A stretch of 31,488 nucleotides of DNA from Hymenopellis radicata. Its lineage: Eukaryota; Basidiomycota; Agaricomycetes; Agaricales; Physalacriaceae. Below are positions 1-11,519 of the stretch, piece by piece. The notes under the pieces were generated by a model. The model worked only from the letters and a program-made list of their open reading frames with translations. It searched no databases and was not told the DNA's origin. The DNA lies in the NCBI GenBank assembly GCA_015501595.1, contig JADNRX010000580.1, forward strand, positions 1 through 31,488. Direction: 5' to 3'. The position numbers and the translations under genes are program-made. Within the stretch, counting starts at the first letter, position 1; each line of letters starts with the position of its first letter.

Positions 1-183
1 TCCAATGCTAGCGGGAGTGGAAGTGGGACTGGGAGCGACGTGGATGGCGACGCGGATGGTGATGGCGATGCTGAGGCTGAGGAGGAGGAGCCGGAAGCGG
101 ATGATGTCAAGGAGCAACTTACGACGACGACTAACGACCAGCCCCCTGTGGCGACGCTTGCGAATGGACATGAGGGGCCGTAA
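1..183 (+). CDS. C-terminal end of an unidentified protein (partial, 5' end outside window)
   Basis: Reading from base 1, frame 1 is open for 60 codons and ends at TAA 181-183. The peptide is low complexity: a Ser/Gly/Thr stretch, then alternating Asp/Gly, then a Glu-rich run (AEAEEEEPEADD), ending in ...ATLANGHEGP. Another frame is also open here but is almost all Arg/Met, the usual shadow of an acidic tail. Acidic Ser/Gly tails are common at the end of fungal nuclear or chaperone-type proteins, but no domain is visible and no function can be given. The next gene ends at 966 on the other strand, so the two are tail to tail. The call as coding is inference from composition and the clean stop. 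Confidence 0.6.
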   Translation, partial: SNASGSGSGTGSDVDGDADGDGDAEAEEEEPEADDVKEQLTTTTNDQPPVATLANGHEGP

Positions 184-965
184 CTTAAATTTCCTTCTTT
201 CTTGTTGTGTGACGTCTTTTGGGCTCTAACTTATCATGTATGCTCTCTTCTCTTCGCTGTGTATGCTTTCTGTATCGTACCGTGTACTGCATCAGTGTAC
301 TTCTAGATATAAACACTCTCTGCTCTGATGTGCAGTGTCAGAATCAAGTGTTACGTCTCATCTCAATGATTGTTGAGAAAGGATACCAACATGAACCCAC
401 GACAAGTACCTAGAAGAACAGGAAGACGTGTTTGTGTTGCTTCAGCTCAACTTCAGCTTGTTTGGCACCCGGTGCCGCCCGCTTTGACCTCACGTGCGCG
501 CGGCTACACGCAGTCATCTTTGCGCCACCCCACCAGCTGTCCGTGTGGCTGCGTCTTTGAATATGCAGATCAAGCAGCGAAAATAGGTTATTGAGGCAGA
601 CATGCCTGCGGCCTGGGAGAACAGGTATGTTCTGGATATTGCGCATTTCATTGATACACTGAACACTGAACCAACGTGGCGGGGAAATCTGGATACAACT
701 TGCGAGCATCGATATCCAACACACCATTAGCAAGAGCATTGGCGAGCTCGTAGTTCTCAACTCGGACCCTTTATATAAAACAAAACTTCTTGGTACCGTA
801 TGGCTTCCCGCTTCCGTAGCTTACAGAGCTTAACGGCGTGTGCGACCTCAGTTGATTTAGTACTCGTAATATCTTGGTAAGTTCGTCGAAGACATTCAGT
901 GAAACGCGCGAGTGCGAGTGTAACATTGCTCAGCAGTCCTAAATACTATAATACTTGCCTTGAAG
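184..965. other. Intergenic, convergent 3' flanks
   Basis: This 780-bp stretch lies between the stop of the left-edge gene and the stop of the DUF6535 gene. Short open frames occur on both strands, but none shows a domain, a good codon pattern or plausible splice partners. It probably holds the two 3' UTRs and terminators. Nothing else is seen. Confidence 0.5.
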
Positions 966-3900
966 CTATCGGGCATTGATCATAGGATGCAACGGTACTA
1001 ACTCTTTGCCACCGGTGACAGCTTCTGCGGATCTGGGAGTGTCTGCGTAAGGCGAATGAGCGGATGGTAGAACCGGTGTCCCGCTCAGAAGACTTCGAGC
1101 CAATGAGTCTGCACCAGGATGAACGCGTACTCTAAGATCCTTCACGGCAGCAAGAGCATCGGCCTAGAATGAACAGAGCGGTCAGCGTCGCGCCGAATGT
1201 AGCACGCAGGATTTTACGCACCCGAGTCGGGTGAGAGTTTGCTCCAGGTCTAAAGCCTTCGCCAGTAAAGAAGTTATCCAATGCACTAATGGCGGCCTGC
1301 AATGCCGCTTTCGCTTTTTGGAGGGTTTTCGCACTTGGTGGAGAGCCCAGCCAATTACGATATAGCGTGAAAGATTCCTGATCTACAGCCACGGGTTGCC
1401 CTTGCAAATGCGATCCATGCCAGTACTTGAGCTTCAGACCATCCGAAAAGAGACGCAATTGAGACCGACAATCCTTCCATTCTGGGTGGTTCGGCTCGAG
1501 CTGCATTACGTCGCGTAGAATGTCTAGATAGCGATGTTTCGGATGCGAGCTCATGACAGGCGAAAGGGCAAGGATGAGGCAAATAGTAAATAGGTTACCC
1601 TTTTCATGGATATAACTCACGTCCTCCTTGAGTTCTTCGCCAAGCTGAGGGTCAGTACGAACGAGTTGGATAACGCCTGACACATAAGACACCAACATAC
1701 TCGCCACGTCAGCCGGTAATAGCGGCTGCAGGACACAGCGGAAGCGTGGCAGAAGCTGGCAAGTTTTCTGTTCCCGGAACGCCTGATAAGCTTCTGGGAC
1801 GCACTCTTCGAAACCTTTAACGAGAACAGCGGCGGTCAGCTGTATCAGGTCCAAGTTTGGATGCAACACCTCGGAAAGAGGTGCGTCCTGGTGTAAGACT
1901 TCAGAGCTGCCGAACGCCGAACGGAGTAACATGACCAGGAAGTGCGAAGCGCACCAAGAAGGCGCATTTTCGACGGTGAAGAGAGTGGAGGACGCGCTAA
2001 AAATTTGGAAGCATATGTTGATGGCCATTTTTTGAAGATGAACAACATCATCTGCGTCGTCCGACTGGGGCTGATCAAGATCAAGATCAATTGCCCCGCG
2101 AACTGTGGCCAAAACATAATCCCAGTCCGCCATTCCGCCACTACAAAAGCGCCCTAGGTCGAAGGAAACGACATCCAGTGAGTGTGCTACGACGTCGAGA
2201 CAAGTCGTCATGAAACGCTTGTTTTCTCTCGCTTTCGAATCGGTGATAAGGTTTCTTCGCAAGGACGCGCTATACTGGACAACTGTAACATGATCATCAT
2301 CAAGGTCGTTTGAGAGATAGAAGTTAATTGCCGCCAGGCATAGCCGAACCGTATCCCAACCCGACAGGTCTTGCACCGGCTTCATGTCGTGAATAGATTT
2401 AACTCGGAAGCCGTCGAACTTGGAGAACGTGACCTTGAGGATTTCTCGTAAGACTATGCGGACTGGTCTACTCCATGCCGCTGCTTGAAACACATCACAG
2501 GTAACGAAATCGTCATCTGTGGACAAAGGAGTAGAAGGCGGCTCTCCTGCACGGTCAACAATGTCTATGAAACTCTTCATCACACTATTGCACCAAAGGG
2601 GGTTGAAGTTTTCGTCGAACGAGGCCATGGGGGAGAAGAAAGGACTGATTGCGTTATTCTGAAGAACTTTCTCGGCTAGTGTCTCCCAGACGGAAAGGTG
2701 CAGCATGCAAGATTTGTTGGAAAAGAAGAGTGGGGGAGGTTCTATGCTCTCAAAATCCGTGTGTTTGACCCGACCCATGGCAGCATACAAGGCTCTGGAA
2801 GTGGGGTTATCGAGGCTCTTGTGCTCTGGCCAAACGAACTTGTTCATGCTCTCCAAGTGAGTGTAACCAGTGGCCAACATTGAACGCAGGACTCGTTCAA
2901 ATTTGTCCTCAACCCCTAGGTCAGATTTGAGCACCTGTGTATCGTCCGCCCCATCCTCTACCAAGTCAGACAACAAACTTCGTTGATCGGCAGTGATGTT
3001 TATCTTCCCAAACTGGTCTCGGAGGAACCCAATCTGAGAGTTGAACAGACCGCCCAGTGCCTGCAGTACGACGCTTCGAACAGTTGGATTAGATGACGTA
3101 GTGTACAACCAATGGATGGCCTCGACAGATACGCCCATAGATGGATGTCTGACGAGATCCAGTTCTTGTTCCGTCAACGGTAATGTAGACGTGACTCTCC
3201 ACGACTCTTGCTTCGACAGCGGTAACAGTGATGTGATCCAGTGCAATGCGTGGTGAAAGGTTAAGGAGACCAAATTCGAAAGTGGCGTTTTGTAAGGACA
3301 CTGAGGGTAGAATATAGGTAATCCCTGGCTGAAAACATATGCCGCATACGCCATACCGGATATCCCGAAGACGATATAGGCAATGGAAGAATCAAGGGGA
3401 AAGAGGTACAGGACAAGTCCGCAGAAAAAAATGGCGACGGCCGCGTGCATCAAAACCGGTAACAGACCAACTATTATGGGAACATGCCACTTTTGAAGAC
3501 CCGAGAACCGGTATTGACGGACAAGGCTACGGTCCTGGGGTGTTCCGGACGGCATGGAGACGTATTGGTGAAACCACTGCTTGACCAACACGGAGAGAAG
3601 GGCGGTGGTAAGGCTTAGCGCGAGGCTTATGAACCAGAGGCCATTCACCCAGACGATGACAGAGGAGCTGGGCTGGGTCGATGCCGGCGTCAATGACGAA
3701 AACGGCACGTCGTTCACCGAAGTTCCGTTGAAGGAAGCCCGCTGGATATTAACGAGTTCGTATACCAGCGATGTTGTGATCGTATCCGACGGCATCTGCA
3801 TTGACTGAGAGGTCTGAGCAACGAATGTTGTAACCACCGAAGAGAATAGACCAGCCTATGCATATGCCAGGAAAGTGTCAAAACGAATCCTTAACAGAAT

Positions 3901-5323
3901 GACGAAAGAAACTCACGAAGACCAGCAAAACGTCAACATTGTCTTTTGAATCGTCTACCATGGCTAGATCGTGCATCTGACTTTCATCTTGATACATTCT
4001 CCATAATCGCGCATGCGGGCCCATTTCCTCACAGACTGGATCTGGAGGATATTTCTCTTCGTAATGAAGAGGATTCAGCCCTTGGAACGATGGATCAGCA
4101 TATCTTTCAATGCAATAAATTGCGAGACCGACCACTTGCCACTGCATGAGCTCGGCGTTGACGGAGCCCGAAAACATTTGAAGGTCCATGCGCCATTTGT
4201 GGACTCAGCGCGCTTGCATCAACAGGCGCGGCGGCCTGGCGAGATGCACCCGTAGCCTGAGGAGTGATGTATGGAATATCTGGACGTGGGATAACAAGCG
4301 CTGACGGTGCCAGTGGCAATTGTGTTGTGTTGGTATGCCATGCATTATCAAGAAAGGGACTCGCTGGTAGAGGCTGATTGGGCGAAACAGGCAATCCCGG
4401 GCGCCAGCGACGGGACGGCGGTATGGGATGTAGGTTAATCGAATATGGATCAGAATTTGGGACGTAGTACCCAGAAGGCCACCAATCCGTACGAGGATGT
4501 AAAGATTCTTGATACAAAGGTGGGTACGGCGGCGGAGCTGCAGGCCGACGCAGGTCTTCTAAAGAATGCGCACCCCCGAAATACGAAGATCGCAAGGGAA
4601 CAGGCTGGTGAATTTGAAAAGAAGCGGGGTTGAATCAACTGATTCTATTGAATGCGCGCTGTCCTCCTCCCAGGGTATCGGGGATGAACCTAAGCGCCCA
4701 TGAAGTCGCGTTGCATCTGGGATACTAGTAGGCGTCGACGGAGGCGAGGGGATAAAGATATCTGGGGAGGGTGTTCGACGCAGAGAGGGTACACCGTCAA
4801 GAATATTCGGAGCATAGGCGTTTATGGGAAATGGGGGAGATGAGGAGAAATTCTCGGGCGATGTTTGCAGTTGTGGGGGGATGAACGGTGATGGCGGTGG
4901 GGTCATGGAACTGAAGCAGTATTCTGTGGGCATAGTAGTAAGAAGGGGAGAGGGTGATTCCGAATAACGAGTGGTAAATGCAGTGGGGAGAAACCCTTCA
5001 ACGGGTTGAAGCTCAACGTTTTGTGGAAGCGGAGAAACGACGCGCGAGCTGACAGGAGATTGCACGGTATGGGTTGCATTAAATGGGTCCGCTGAGGTCC
5101 TTTTTGATAGGTCTGGCCGCGATGTGGCCTGCTGGGGACTCTCTGAGTCTGAACCGCTGCGAGTTTCCTGCGCGCTTGTATTCGCAGCTACATATGTTGG
5201 TATCATTTCCTGCGAGGTAGCTGCGGCTGTTGCCGACCCCAAAGTGGCTGATCCTTCCTGCGTGTCAACATCGGTTAGAGGGAGTTCAGGACTACTGAAC
5301 ATACTTCTTCTTGGTGTAGACAT
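966..5323 (-). CDS. DUF6535 domain membrane protein with Pro/Ser-rich N-terminus
   Basis: This is a multi-exon gene, read right to left. It starts at ATG 5321-5323 (MSTPRRSMFSSPELP), followed by about 340 residues rich in Ser/Pro/Thr. An intron or frame change at about 4560-4700 is not resolved; a phase-consistent option is a 131-nt intron. Then exon ..4136, intron 4081-4135, exon 3917-4080, intron 3856-3916, exon 1222-3855, intron 1164-1221, and last exon 966-1163. The DUF6535 core runs across the 3856-3916 intron: KYPPDPVCEEMGPHARLWRMY, a negatively charged stretch, DVLLVFAGLFSSVVTTFV, then two more hydrophobic helices (about WVNGLWFISLALSLTTALLS and the pair near VGLLPVLMHAAVAIFF). The remaining ~650 residues are helical with no known domain. 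DUF6535 proteins are abundant in Agaricomycetes and their function is unknown. The last exon is supported by GTGCGT...CTGAC...CTAG and phase 0, giving the C-terminus ...LVPLHPMINAR. Confidence 0.85.
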
Positions 5324-5941
5324 CGTTCACGTATGGCCAAAGCGCTTAACCTCGTCGACACATCCAGGGACATGATCCTAAGGCCCCTCGAAAAGGGAAA
5401 AGCTGGCCCGCATATACGGTAAACACGGAGTTAGAGCGTGCAAGAGAGTGAAAGCGTGTTTCATGCTGTCCTGATGCTGTCGTACAGATTGAGAATGACA
5501 GACGGCATGATGGACAAATTTGTCAGAGTCAAGCGGTCCGAATCTCCGTGACGATAAAGCAAAGTGAAGTAACCAAGAAGTAGCTCTCGCTAGTGAGCGC
5601 TAGCGTGGGGGCGAGATTAGAGATCGAAGTCGTGGTGGTCGGTGGTCGAGGAAGGAGTGACGAGATGATCGACACGTGCCTCTCTGGTAACACAAACCTC
5701 AATCTCCCTCAAACTCGTACCTCGTCTACGAGATACCAAATTCTTCATAGAGGTCATATCGATGTCAACGTTCAGGTTTCCATCTGCATGAAACCCAATA
5801 AGTAATCGTGTAAGTCACGCGTGAGGATATGAGAAGAAACGAATCTTAAATCAAACACACAACACGATGTATCGATACTACTAAGTATTCGGCCTTGTAA
5901 GTTCTGGCTGCTTAAGCTAGGCTGCGCACGACTCAACATGG
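5324..5941. promoter_or_regulatory. Intergenic region holding the upstream flank of the DUF6535 gene
   Basis: These 618 bp lie between the DUF6535 start (5323) and the monooxygenase stop (5942), both genes being on the minus strand. The region should hold the promoter and 5' UTR of the DUF6535 gene and the 3' UTR of the monooxygenase. An inverted repeat CGCTAG-(6 nt)-CTAGCG is visible at about 5588-5605. No convincing TATA box or gene was found. Confidence 0.4.
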
Positions 5942-8202
5942 CTACCAATACGCATACATCCCAAACAGCGGCAGCACCGCCACAAGCAGCTTTAGCAAGA
6001 ATTGAAAGCGCCCTTTCTCGCGTAGATGAGCTGCCCAGCAACCGTCTTTCCCTGACGCATCCTTCCATACCCAATCCGACCAATTCACCTTGCGCATCAT
6101 CCACCAGGTATATGAGGCCGAGTAGGGAGTCGCGCTCGTCAACCTCCCGTTTCCATCCTTCTTCAACCACGAGCTTTCATCCCCGAATACCGTCGTCGCT
6201 AAACGGGCCTGCATCCGGGCGTTGAACGCGTCTGTTGCGACATGCGTCGGCGAAAAGAAGGACACGTCCCTGCTGATGATTGGCTTTATCAGGTTCATAA
6301 GATAATTCGCCTGTGACGAAAGGTGTTGGTCAGATCAAGTAACGACATGGAAACTTACATGAACTTCGTCGAAGAAGACGAGAGGTGTGCTCGAGTTCAC
6401 ACTGTTAGGACCTTCATAGAGGTGAGTGTTCTGACTAGAATACGCAGATGAGCCTGAGCGCACCGGTGACCATGAAGAAGTTGGGAAATTCCGGAACCGC
6501 AACGCCGCGATAGGCATAAGGTCCATCCCGTGCGTCGTAGTACTCCTTTACCGTTCGACCAGACGGTCCACGAACGTCGATGAAAATGTCGTTCTGACAT
6601 GCGGTCAGCTATCGCGCAGACGTCCATTGTTGGTAACGCGTACTACGACATATCCAGTCGCGAAAATGAGCACGTCGAGGTGAATGTCGTCGCCTAGAAG
6701 GGGACGTCAGAGAGAAACGCAGAGTGGGTGGAAAACTGGGGAGTACCTGCCCTCGACAGGATCCCTTTCTCGTGAATTGAACTAATTCCGTCCCAATTCA
6801 GTTTCACGTTCGGTCGATGAAGAGCTGACAGATAACCAATGTCATGAATAAGTCGCTTCGCACCGATAGCTAGCAGGGTTGACTCAGGCGGGATGTGCGA
6901 AAGCAGACACAATACAACGTACTGTACTTTGGAATCATTTGATCATGGTATCGTTCTGGAGTCATTCTTCGAAGATAGTTCTCAACGCGCTTTGCGATAA
7001 TCGATTAGATTTCGGGAAATCTCACGAAGAGATAGAAGTTTACCTTGTTCAGGATAGGATGAAGAAATCGGGTTGCACAGATAGGCCAAAAGAACATACA
7101 TTCCCACTAGGAAATAGGTAACGCTTGAATTGCCAGCCTCCAAGAAAGGCGTACCTTGAACCACAGACAGAGTCGAGCGAGGCGAGTTCCCAAAGGTACG
7201 TGTTTGTACACGAATCGTCTGAACCAGCCGAACTGTTCAACACCCTAAAACCAAACATTAGCACAGAGTCAAAAGATGTTCGGTGTGAACTAACACAAGG
7301 AAGGTACCAATTTCTCGACCTGCAGAACTGCACGACTTCAACGCTTGGATCTGACGAGATACTCGGGATAAATTGGGCTCTACAAGTCCAAGTCAGCGCA
7401 AACATCACTAGTGGCGAACGCACTTACGCAGAGGGTCCTGACCCGATTACACCGACTGTCTTGTTCCGCAAATCTAGCGAATGATCCCACCGAGCGCTGT
7501 GGAATGACGTCCCCTTGAAGGAGTTTATCCCAGGAATATCGGGAAAATGCAAAGCTTCGCCTAGTACGCCTGTCGCCGTTACGACGACCTTCGCAAAGGA
7601 TTTCTGCCGCTCCCCGTTGGTCGTTCTTTCCGTCGTCACAACGTATCCCTCTCTCTCGCTACCCCAGTGGGCTGCTACTACCCTCGTGTCGAGAACGAGA
7701 TGAGGGCCCAGGTCGTACTTTTTCACCAGTTCAGACCAATATGCCTGTATCTCCCGCTGCGTCCCGTGTGATCCTTTCCAGTCATATCTCAGATCGCACG
7801 AGTGTGTGTAGAGATTCATCTCCGTATCCGAGGCGCATCCCTGTATCGGTTATAGCATGAAGTCAACATGAGCCAGCTGTTACTTGGGGACCCGTACCGG
7901 ATACATATTGCTCTACCGTGGACATGAGCGCCACGAATTCGTGCTCAAACAAGTGGCAACTTACCCTCCATGTGCCACCAATCTCGGAGGCTACTTCATA
8001 AATCTGTCAAGTGCATTGGGAAAATCGCAAGTAATCTGAAGAGGCATCGTACGGTAAAATTTTCGAAGGTTGGCAGCTGTTTCCGCAGGGCGATCCCCAT
8101 GCATAGACCACCGATGCTGGTAGAGAGTAAGCCTAGAATCGAACTCAAAGTGACCTCAACGCACCCAGCGCCAACAATGACTACCCTCAGGTCGTCGGAC
8201 AT
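5942..8202 (-). CDS. Baeyer-Villiger/FMO-type flavin monooxygenase
   Basis: This is a rebuilt 14-exon gene of 532 codons. Exons (high to low): 8165-8202, 8053-8116, 7965-8003, 7898-7912, 7428-7840, 7295-7379, 7155-7244, 7044-7106, 6923-6989, 6747-6869, 6644-6693, 6464-6593, 6359-6411, 5942-6310. All introns are 48-57 nt, GT-AG, and the phases agree. Seen: FAD-binding GAGIGG at residues 11-16; GGTWR at about 43-47; the BVMO fingerprint FxGxxxHxxxWD, exact as [12 protein letters not shown] at 160-171; NADPH-binding GSGPSA at 185-190; FATGY at about 343-347; and a hydrophobic C-terminal helix ([18 protein letters not shown]). The family uses NADPH and O2 to insert oxygen next to carbonyls or to oxidise heteroatoms; the substrate cannot be read from sequence. 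The C-terminal helix suggests membrane attachment. Start: the ATG directly before the Rossmann strand. Confidence 0.9.
7898..7912 (-). other. 15-nt microexon of the monooxygenase gene
   Basis: Five codons (Ser-Asn-Met-Tyr-Pro) lie between a 52-nt intron (7913-7964, GTAAGT...GGTAG) and a 57-nt intron (7841-7897, GTACGG...TACAG), both phase 0. Joining it gives GGTWR-SNMYP-GCASD, matching the GGTWRxNxYPGxxxD segment conserved in Baeyer-Villiger monooxygenases. Without it this FAD-site segment is missing. Confidence 0.8.
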
Positions 8203-8874
8203 GTTTTTCAGGACAAATTCGGCTGCAAGACAGGTTAAGATTGGGGCTTTATAAAGCCAGAGTCGAGAGAAGCTCCACCATTACCAGCTCTACGTTATCA
8301 TCGCGCAACGATACCGATTCCGCTAGCAACACTGCCGGGGGTACAACGGTATCGGAAGCCATACAAAGTACGCGAATCATGGTTGCGTGACGCGTCTAAT
8401 ATCGAAGTTCGAACGCCACGGAGCTCATATGACACTGTACATTGAGTTGAGTGGCGCCGATGTCAACGAAACTTCTTTTTCATGTTCGTCGGGACGTGCG
8501 AGATAGCGGGGAGGAGTAAACGTCATCCGGTGAGATCTGACCGTGATGGTAAGGAGCAACCTATAAAAAGGGTCGGCCCATCAAAATTTGATCGCACACA
8601 TAAGCCGACGCCACGTTCGACCAGCGATGGCAGTCTGAACCAAGTCTGAACACAACTCAAGCGTGCATACAGAACCAAAGAAAGATAAGGCATTCATATA
8701 ACAAATTCAGTTGCATAAAACCGGGCCTTAATTAATTGTACACATGGGAATGGAGGAAGTCTGAGGGTAAGTTGGTAACAGGCTTCGGTAACTTTGTGAG
8801 AAGTTGGACGGAGCTAAATACGAGAGCAAGAAAATAGGTGAAAGTAAGGGAAAGGGGGGGAGGATGGGATAGAA
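8203..8874. promoter_or_regulatory. Intergenic, upstream flank of the monooxygenase
   Basis: These 672 bp lie between two minus-strand genes. They should contain the monooxygenase promoter and the 3' UTR of the small membrane protein gene. A TATAAAAA at 8562-8569 reads on the plus strand, but no plus-strand gene follows it. A TATAAAG is also seen on the minus strand just upstream of the monooxygenase start (about 8246-8252). No gene was found. Confidence 0.35.
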
Positions 8875-9299
8875 CTAGTTGTTAGACCAGATCTGTTCCC
8901 AGAGATAGTTGAGGTACGAAGGAAGAACAACTTCCTTCAGGTATTTCAAGAATTCAAACATGCATTTGAATAATTCTAGACAAAAGCATTGGTCAGTAAT
9001 CCTAATATTACCAGGAGCAAAGTCTTGACTCACCGACGATGAACGTGGTCAGTGGACCACGAGGTTGAGCACCGGCGTTGGCGCTCAGAGTCAGAGTCAC
9101 AGGAGGGGGCAAGATTGCCAAGACATCCTGCGATTGATCGTCATTCGGGGTGCGACGCAATGCAAATAATTGGCGTACTGTAAGCATGCTGAGTTAGGAC
9201 TATTGACGAAGGGACCTGCCGCTCACGCAATACGAGGACAAGTCCCCCGAGAATTAGACTGAAGAAGTAAACCATGGCGTTTGACATAGTTATGTTCAT
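8875..9299 (-). CDS. Small single-pass membrane protein (hypothetical), three exons
   Basis: Exons 9227-9299, 9034-9177 and 8875-8975 are joined by introns 9178-9226 (GTGAGC...TACAG, 49 nt) and 8976-9033 (GTGAGT...CTGAC...CTAG, 58 nt); the phases agree. The product is 105 aa from ATG 9297-9299, or 101 aa from the in-frame ATG 9285-9287. Residues about 8-25 form one hydrophobic helix (VYFFSLILGGLVLVLLRQLF) followed by Arg-Arg, then a polar Pro-rich linker (LPPPVTLTL), then an amphipathic aromatic-rich C-terminus ending ...NYLWEQIWSNN. No family is recognised. The splice signals, the branch site and a frame that stays open only when spliced support a real gene. It lies tandem with the monooxygenase (same strand, about 670 bp), but a functional link is not shown. 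Confidence 0.65.
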
Positions 9300-10904
9300 T
9301 ACGAACTAGCGGGACGGGTTTGCTTGCATCTAACGGACACCCAGCCTTATACTTATACGACTTCTAATATACATTTCTACATGATCCAAACTAGAACAAA
9401 CTCTCCGTACTAGCGGTAGCGATAAAAGCTCAGCAGTCCACATATGATCTAATGAACACACTTTCGGTCCAGCTTCTGCATCGAATCGCCAGGTCATATC
9501 GGTCTCCGTGAACAAAGTATCCACGCTACGCGACACGTATCATCACAGAACACAGTAATATATGGTACTGACAGTATGTGTGAACGACGTAAACAGGTCG
9601 CTGACTCGTTAGCTATGAGTCGATGTGCTTCTCTGAACCGCAGTACGCAGTAATCTTCTAGTTTGAGCACAGATGAAAGATTTTGGGTCCCTACGTTCTC
9701 ATCAAGGAGAGGCTGTGGTCAGATAATTATCCATGAGGTGAACCTTGTATGTTGGAGATGCAGCTTCGATTCATACTCTGCAACTCGTGTTGAACTGCCT
9801 GCCTGCCATATGTTGACGGAATAGCTGTAGTACTCACTGTGTTCCAAGTCGCTAGGCGCGCATCAAGGTAAGAATAGGTTATTGGACTAGTACGACAGGG
9901 CCACGAACACCGATGATCTCAGATGGGCTGTAGACGCCCACGAAGTTGGTGTTGACTCGAATAGCGCTATGACTCGAGGAAGGGGTCGAAGCTGCTGTTC
10001 AGCGCCCTTCGCCCAAGCGAAGGATGGTAGACAGCCTTGATGATTCGTGGGTCCGAATGATCCATACCTCGACAATGAGAGAGTCCTGGTATTCCAGATA
10101 CCATGTCGCGTCCAGAAACGTGGTGTCGCGTCCAGTAGCCAAGAATTTGATGCTCGCTGCGGCCCTCACAGTGAGGCTGCGTGTGCATTGTAATGAACCT
10201 AAACGAACGATACATCAGATACCAAGCTATCCGTAGTATCTAGACAAAGATAGCACACCTTTCGTTTCTTCGGCGCATGCATACGATGGCCAACACTTGT
10301 GAAAAAATTTAGTAGATCAACGATACATCGACAAACGACGACGCTACCAAGCCTGGGTGATGAGCTATCAAAACAGCCTTACGCGGTGGTTGTATGCTCT
10401 ATTTCCGCGCAAGACGCGAAGACGAGAGCGGGAGATGCCATATGTCGCGTCATGAGTATGGTCCGAGGGAGTTCCCTGATCGATGACTGTAGGTAATGTA
10501 CAAGATGGTGAACCTGTGACATTGACTCGTATCGCGTCGTCTAATTTGGACAGCTTGGGCGAAGGGGAAACACATAGCGAAGCTGCGCGTAAGGCCGTAC
10601 ATTCAGTTCCAGGTTCTGTAGTGCTTCCGAGTGAGATTCAGATTCTGGAGAGAAGGCCGTGCATTGTGCATTCATTGGAGCAAACGTTTCTCGAGTGCGC
10701 GTCAAGTTTAGCAGTCCGTGACCGTGGCCGTTAAAGGAAAAGGGCGATAACCCAATTGAGATCATCTCGGCCATACACGTAAGCCTGCCTCTCCCCGCTC
10801 CTGCGTATACAATGCACACTGCACAGTATTCCTCTCACAATGATGCTCATCTGATTCACGGACTGCCTTAGTCGTTACGCCCTTGGAGCTGTATGCCCTT
10901 CGAC
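9300..10904. other. Gene-poor stretch, no supported gene
   Basis: This 1.6-kb stretch has only short open frames without domains. The left part should hold the promoter of the small membrane protein gene at 8875-9299. A plus-strand open frame at 10483-10734 looks mildly protein-like but has no splice partners or homology that I can recognise. No repeat or RNA gene was found. Confidence 0.4.
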
Positions 10905-11519
10905 CGGATTCCTTGCGGCAACAGCAACAGCAACAGCTACGGAGGACGGCTGGCGCGCCTTTGTCAACGCTGTGCCCAATAACCGCTCTACAGACATCCC
11001 TGACGACGACGACGGAATATCGCTCAAAATATACTGGTATAATGCTGGTTCTGCGGGCCCGATTGGCCTGGCGATGGCATTCGGAATGCAGTGGGTGCTC
11101 CCACCGCCCTAGCTGCAAAGAACATCTGGCGGCCAAGAGTGTTAGCAATGTGCGTCAATAGTTTTTTACTGAAAGCAAAATGAATTTGGTTCTGACTAGT
11201 GGCGGCGGCGATTAGTATTCCAGCCCATCCTGCACCACGCCGACATTGCCGGACCCTCGGACGCGCTCGACATTCCGCGTTCATTCTTCTTGACAGATTC
11301 TGTTACCAAAAACCCAATCATATCTGATGCCTGCCTCCACAACAGGAGATATACGACGAGGAGCTTTAACATCGATTTAGCCGCCACACAGGAGGAGGCT
11401 CGAGAGACTGGAGTCAAGAGTTTAGGGTCGAAGACGTGTAAGTTCAGGGAGGAAACACGATTGCTCTGATCTCCTGCGCTGGCGCGTTTACAGGTCGTTG
11501 ACGGTGTCACTATTTCGTG
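10905..11519 (+). pseudogene. Coding-like relic, plus strand, unidentified
   Basis: Three pieces look like former exons but lie in different frames. About 10920-11110 reads ...DGWRAFVNAVPNN... then a hydrophobic YNAGSAGPIGLAMAFGMQW, ending at a stop. Then 11150-11199 looks like a good intron (GTGCGT...CTGAC...CTAG). About 11230-11437 reads ...DSVTKNPIISDACL... then NIDLAATQEEARETGVKSL, followed by a second intron-like stretch at 11438-11493 (GTAAGT...CTGAT...ACAG). The hydrophobic piece followed by a charged tail would suit the end of a membrane transporter, but this is a guess. Frames cannot be joined without breaks, so it is called a relic. A real gene with unrecognised splicing remains possible. 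Confidence 0.3.

Noticed and set aside
410..760. 116-codon minus-strand open frame
   Set aside because: No domain, poor composition, no start context, and it lies between two gene 3' ends.
8562..8569. TATAAAAA as a plus-strand promoter
   Set aside because: No plus-strand gene follows for several kilobases, so function is unsupported.
10921..10940. CAA/CAG run as a polyglutamine gene
   Set aside because: Too short, and the frame around it has no other protein-like features.
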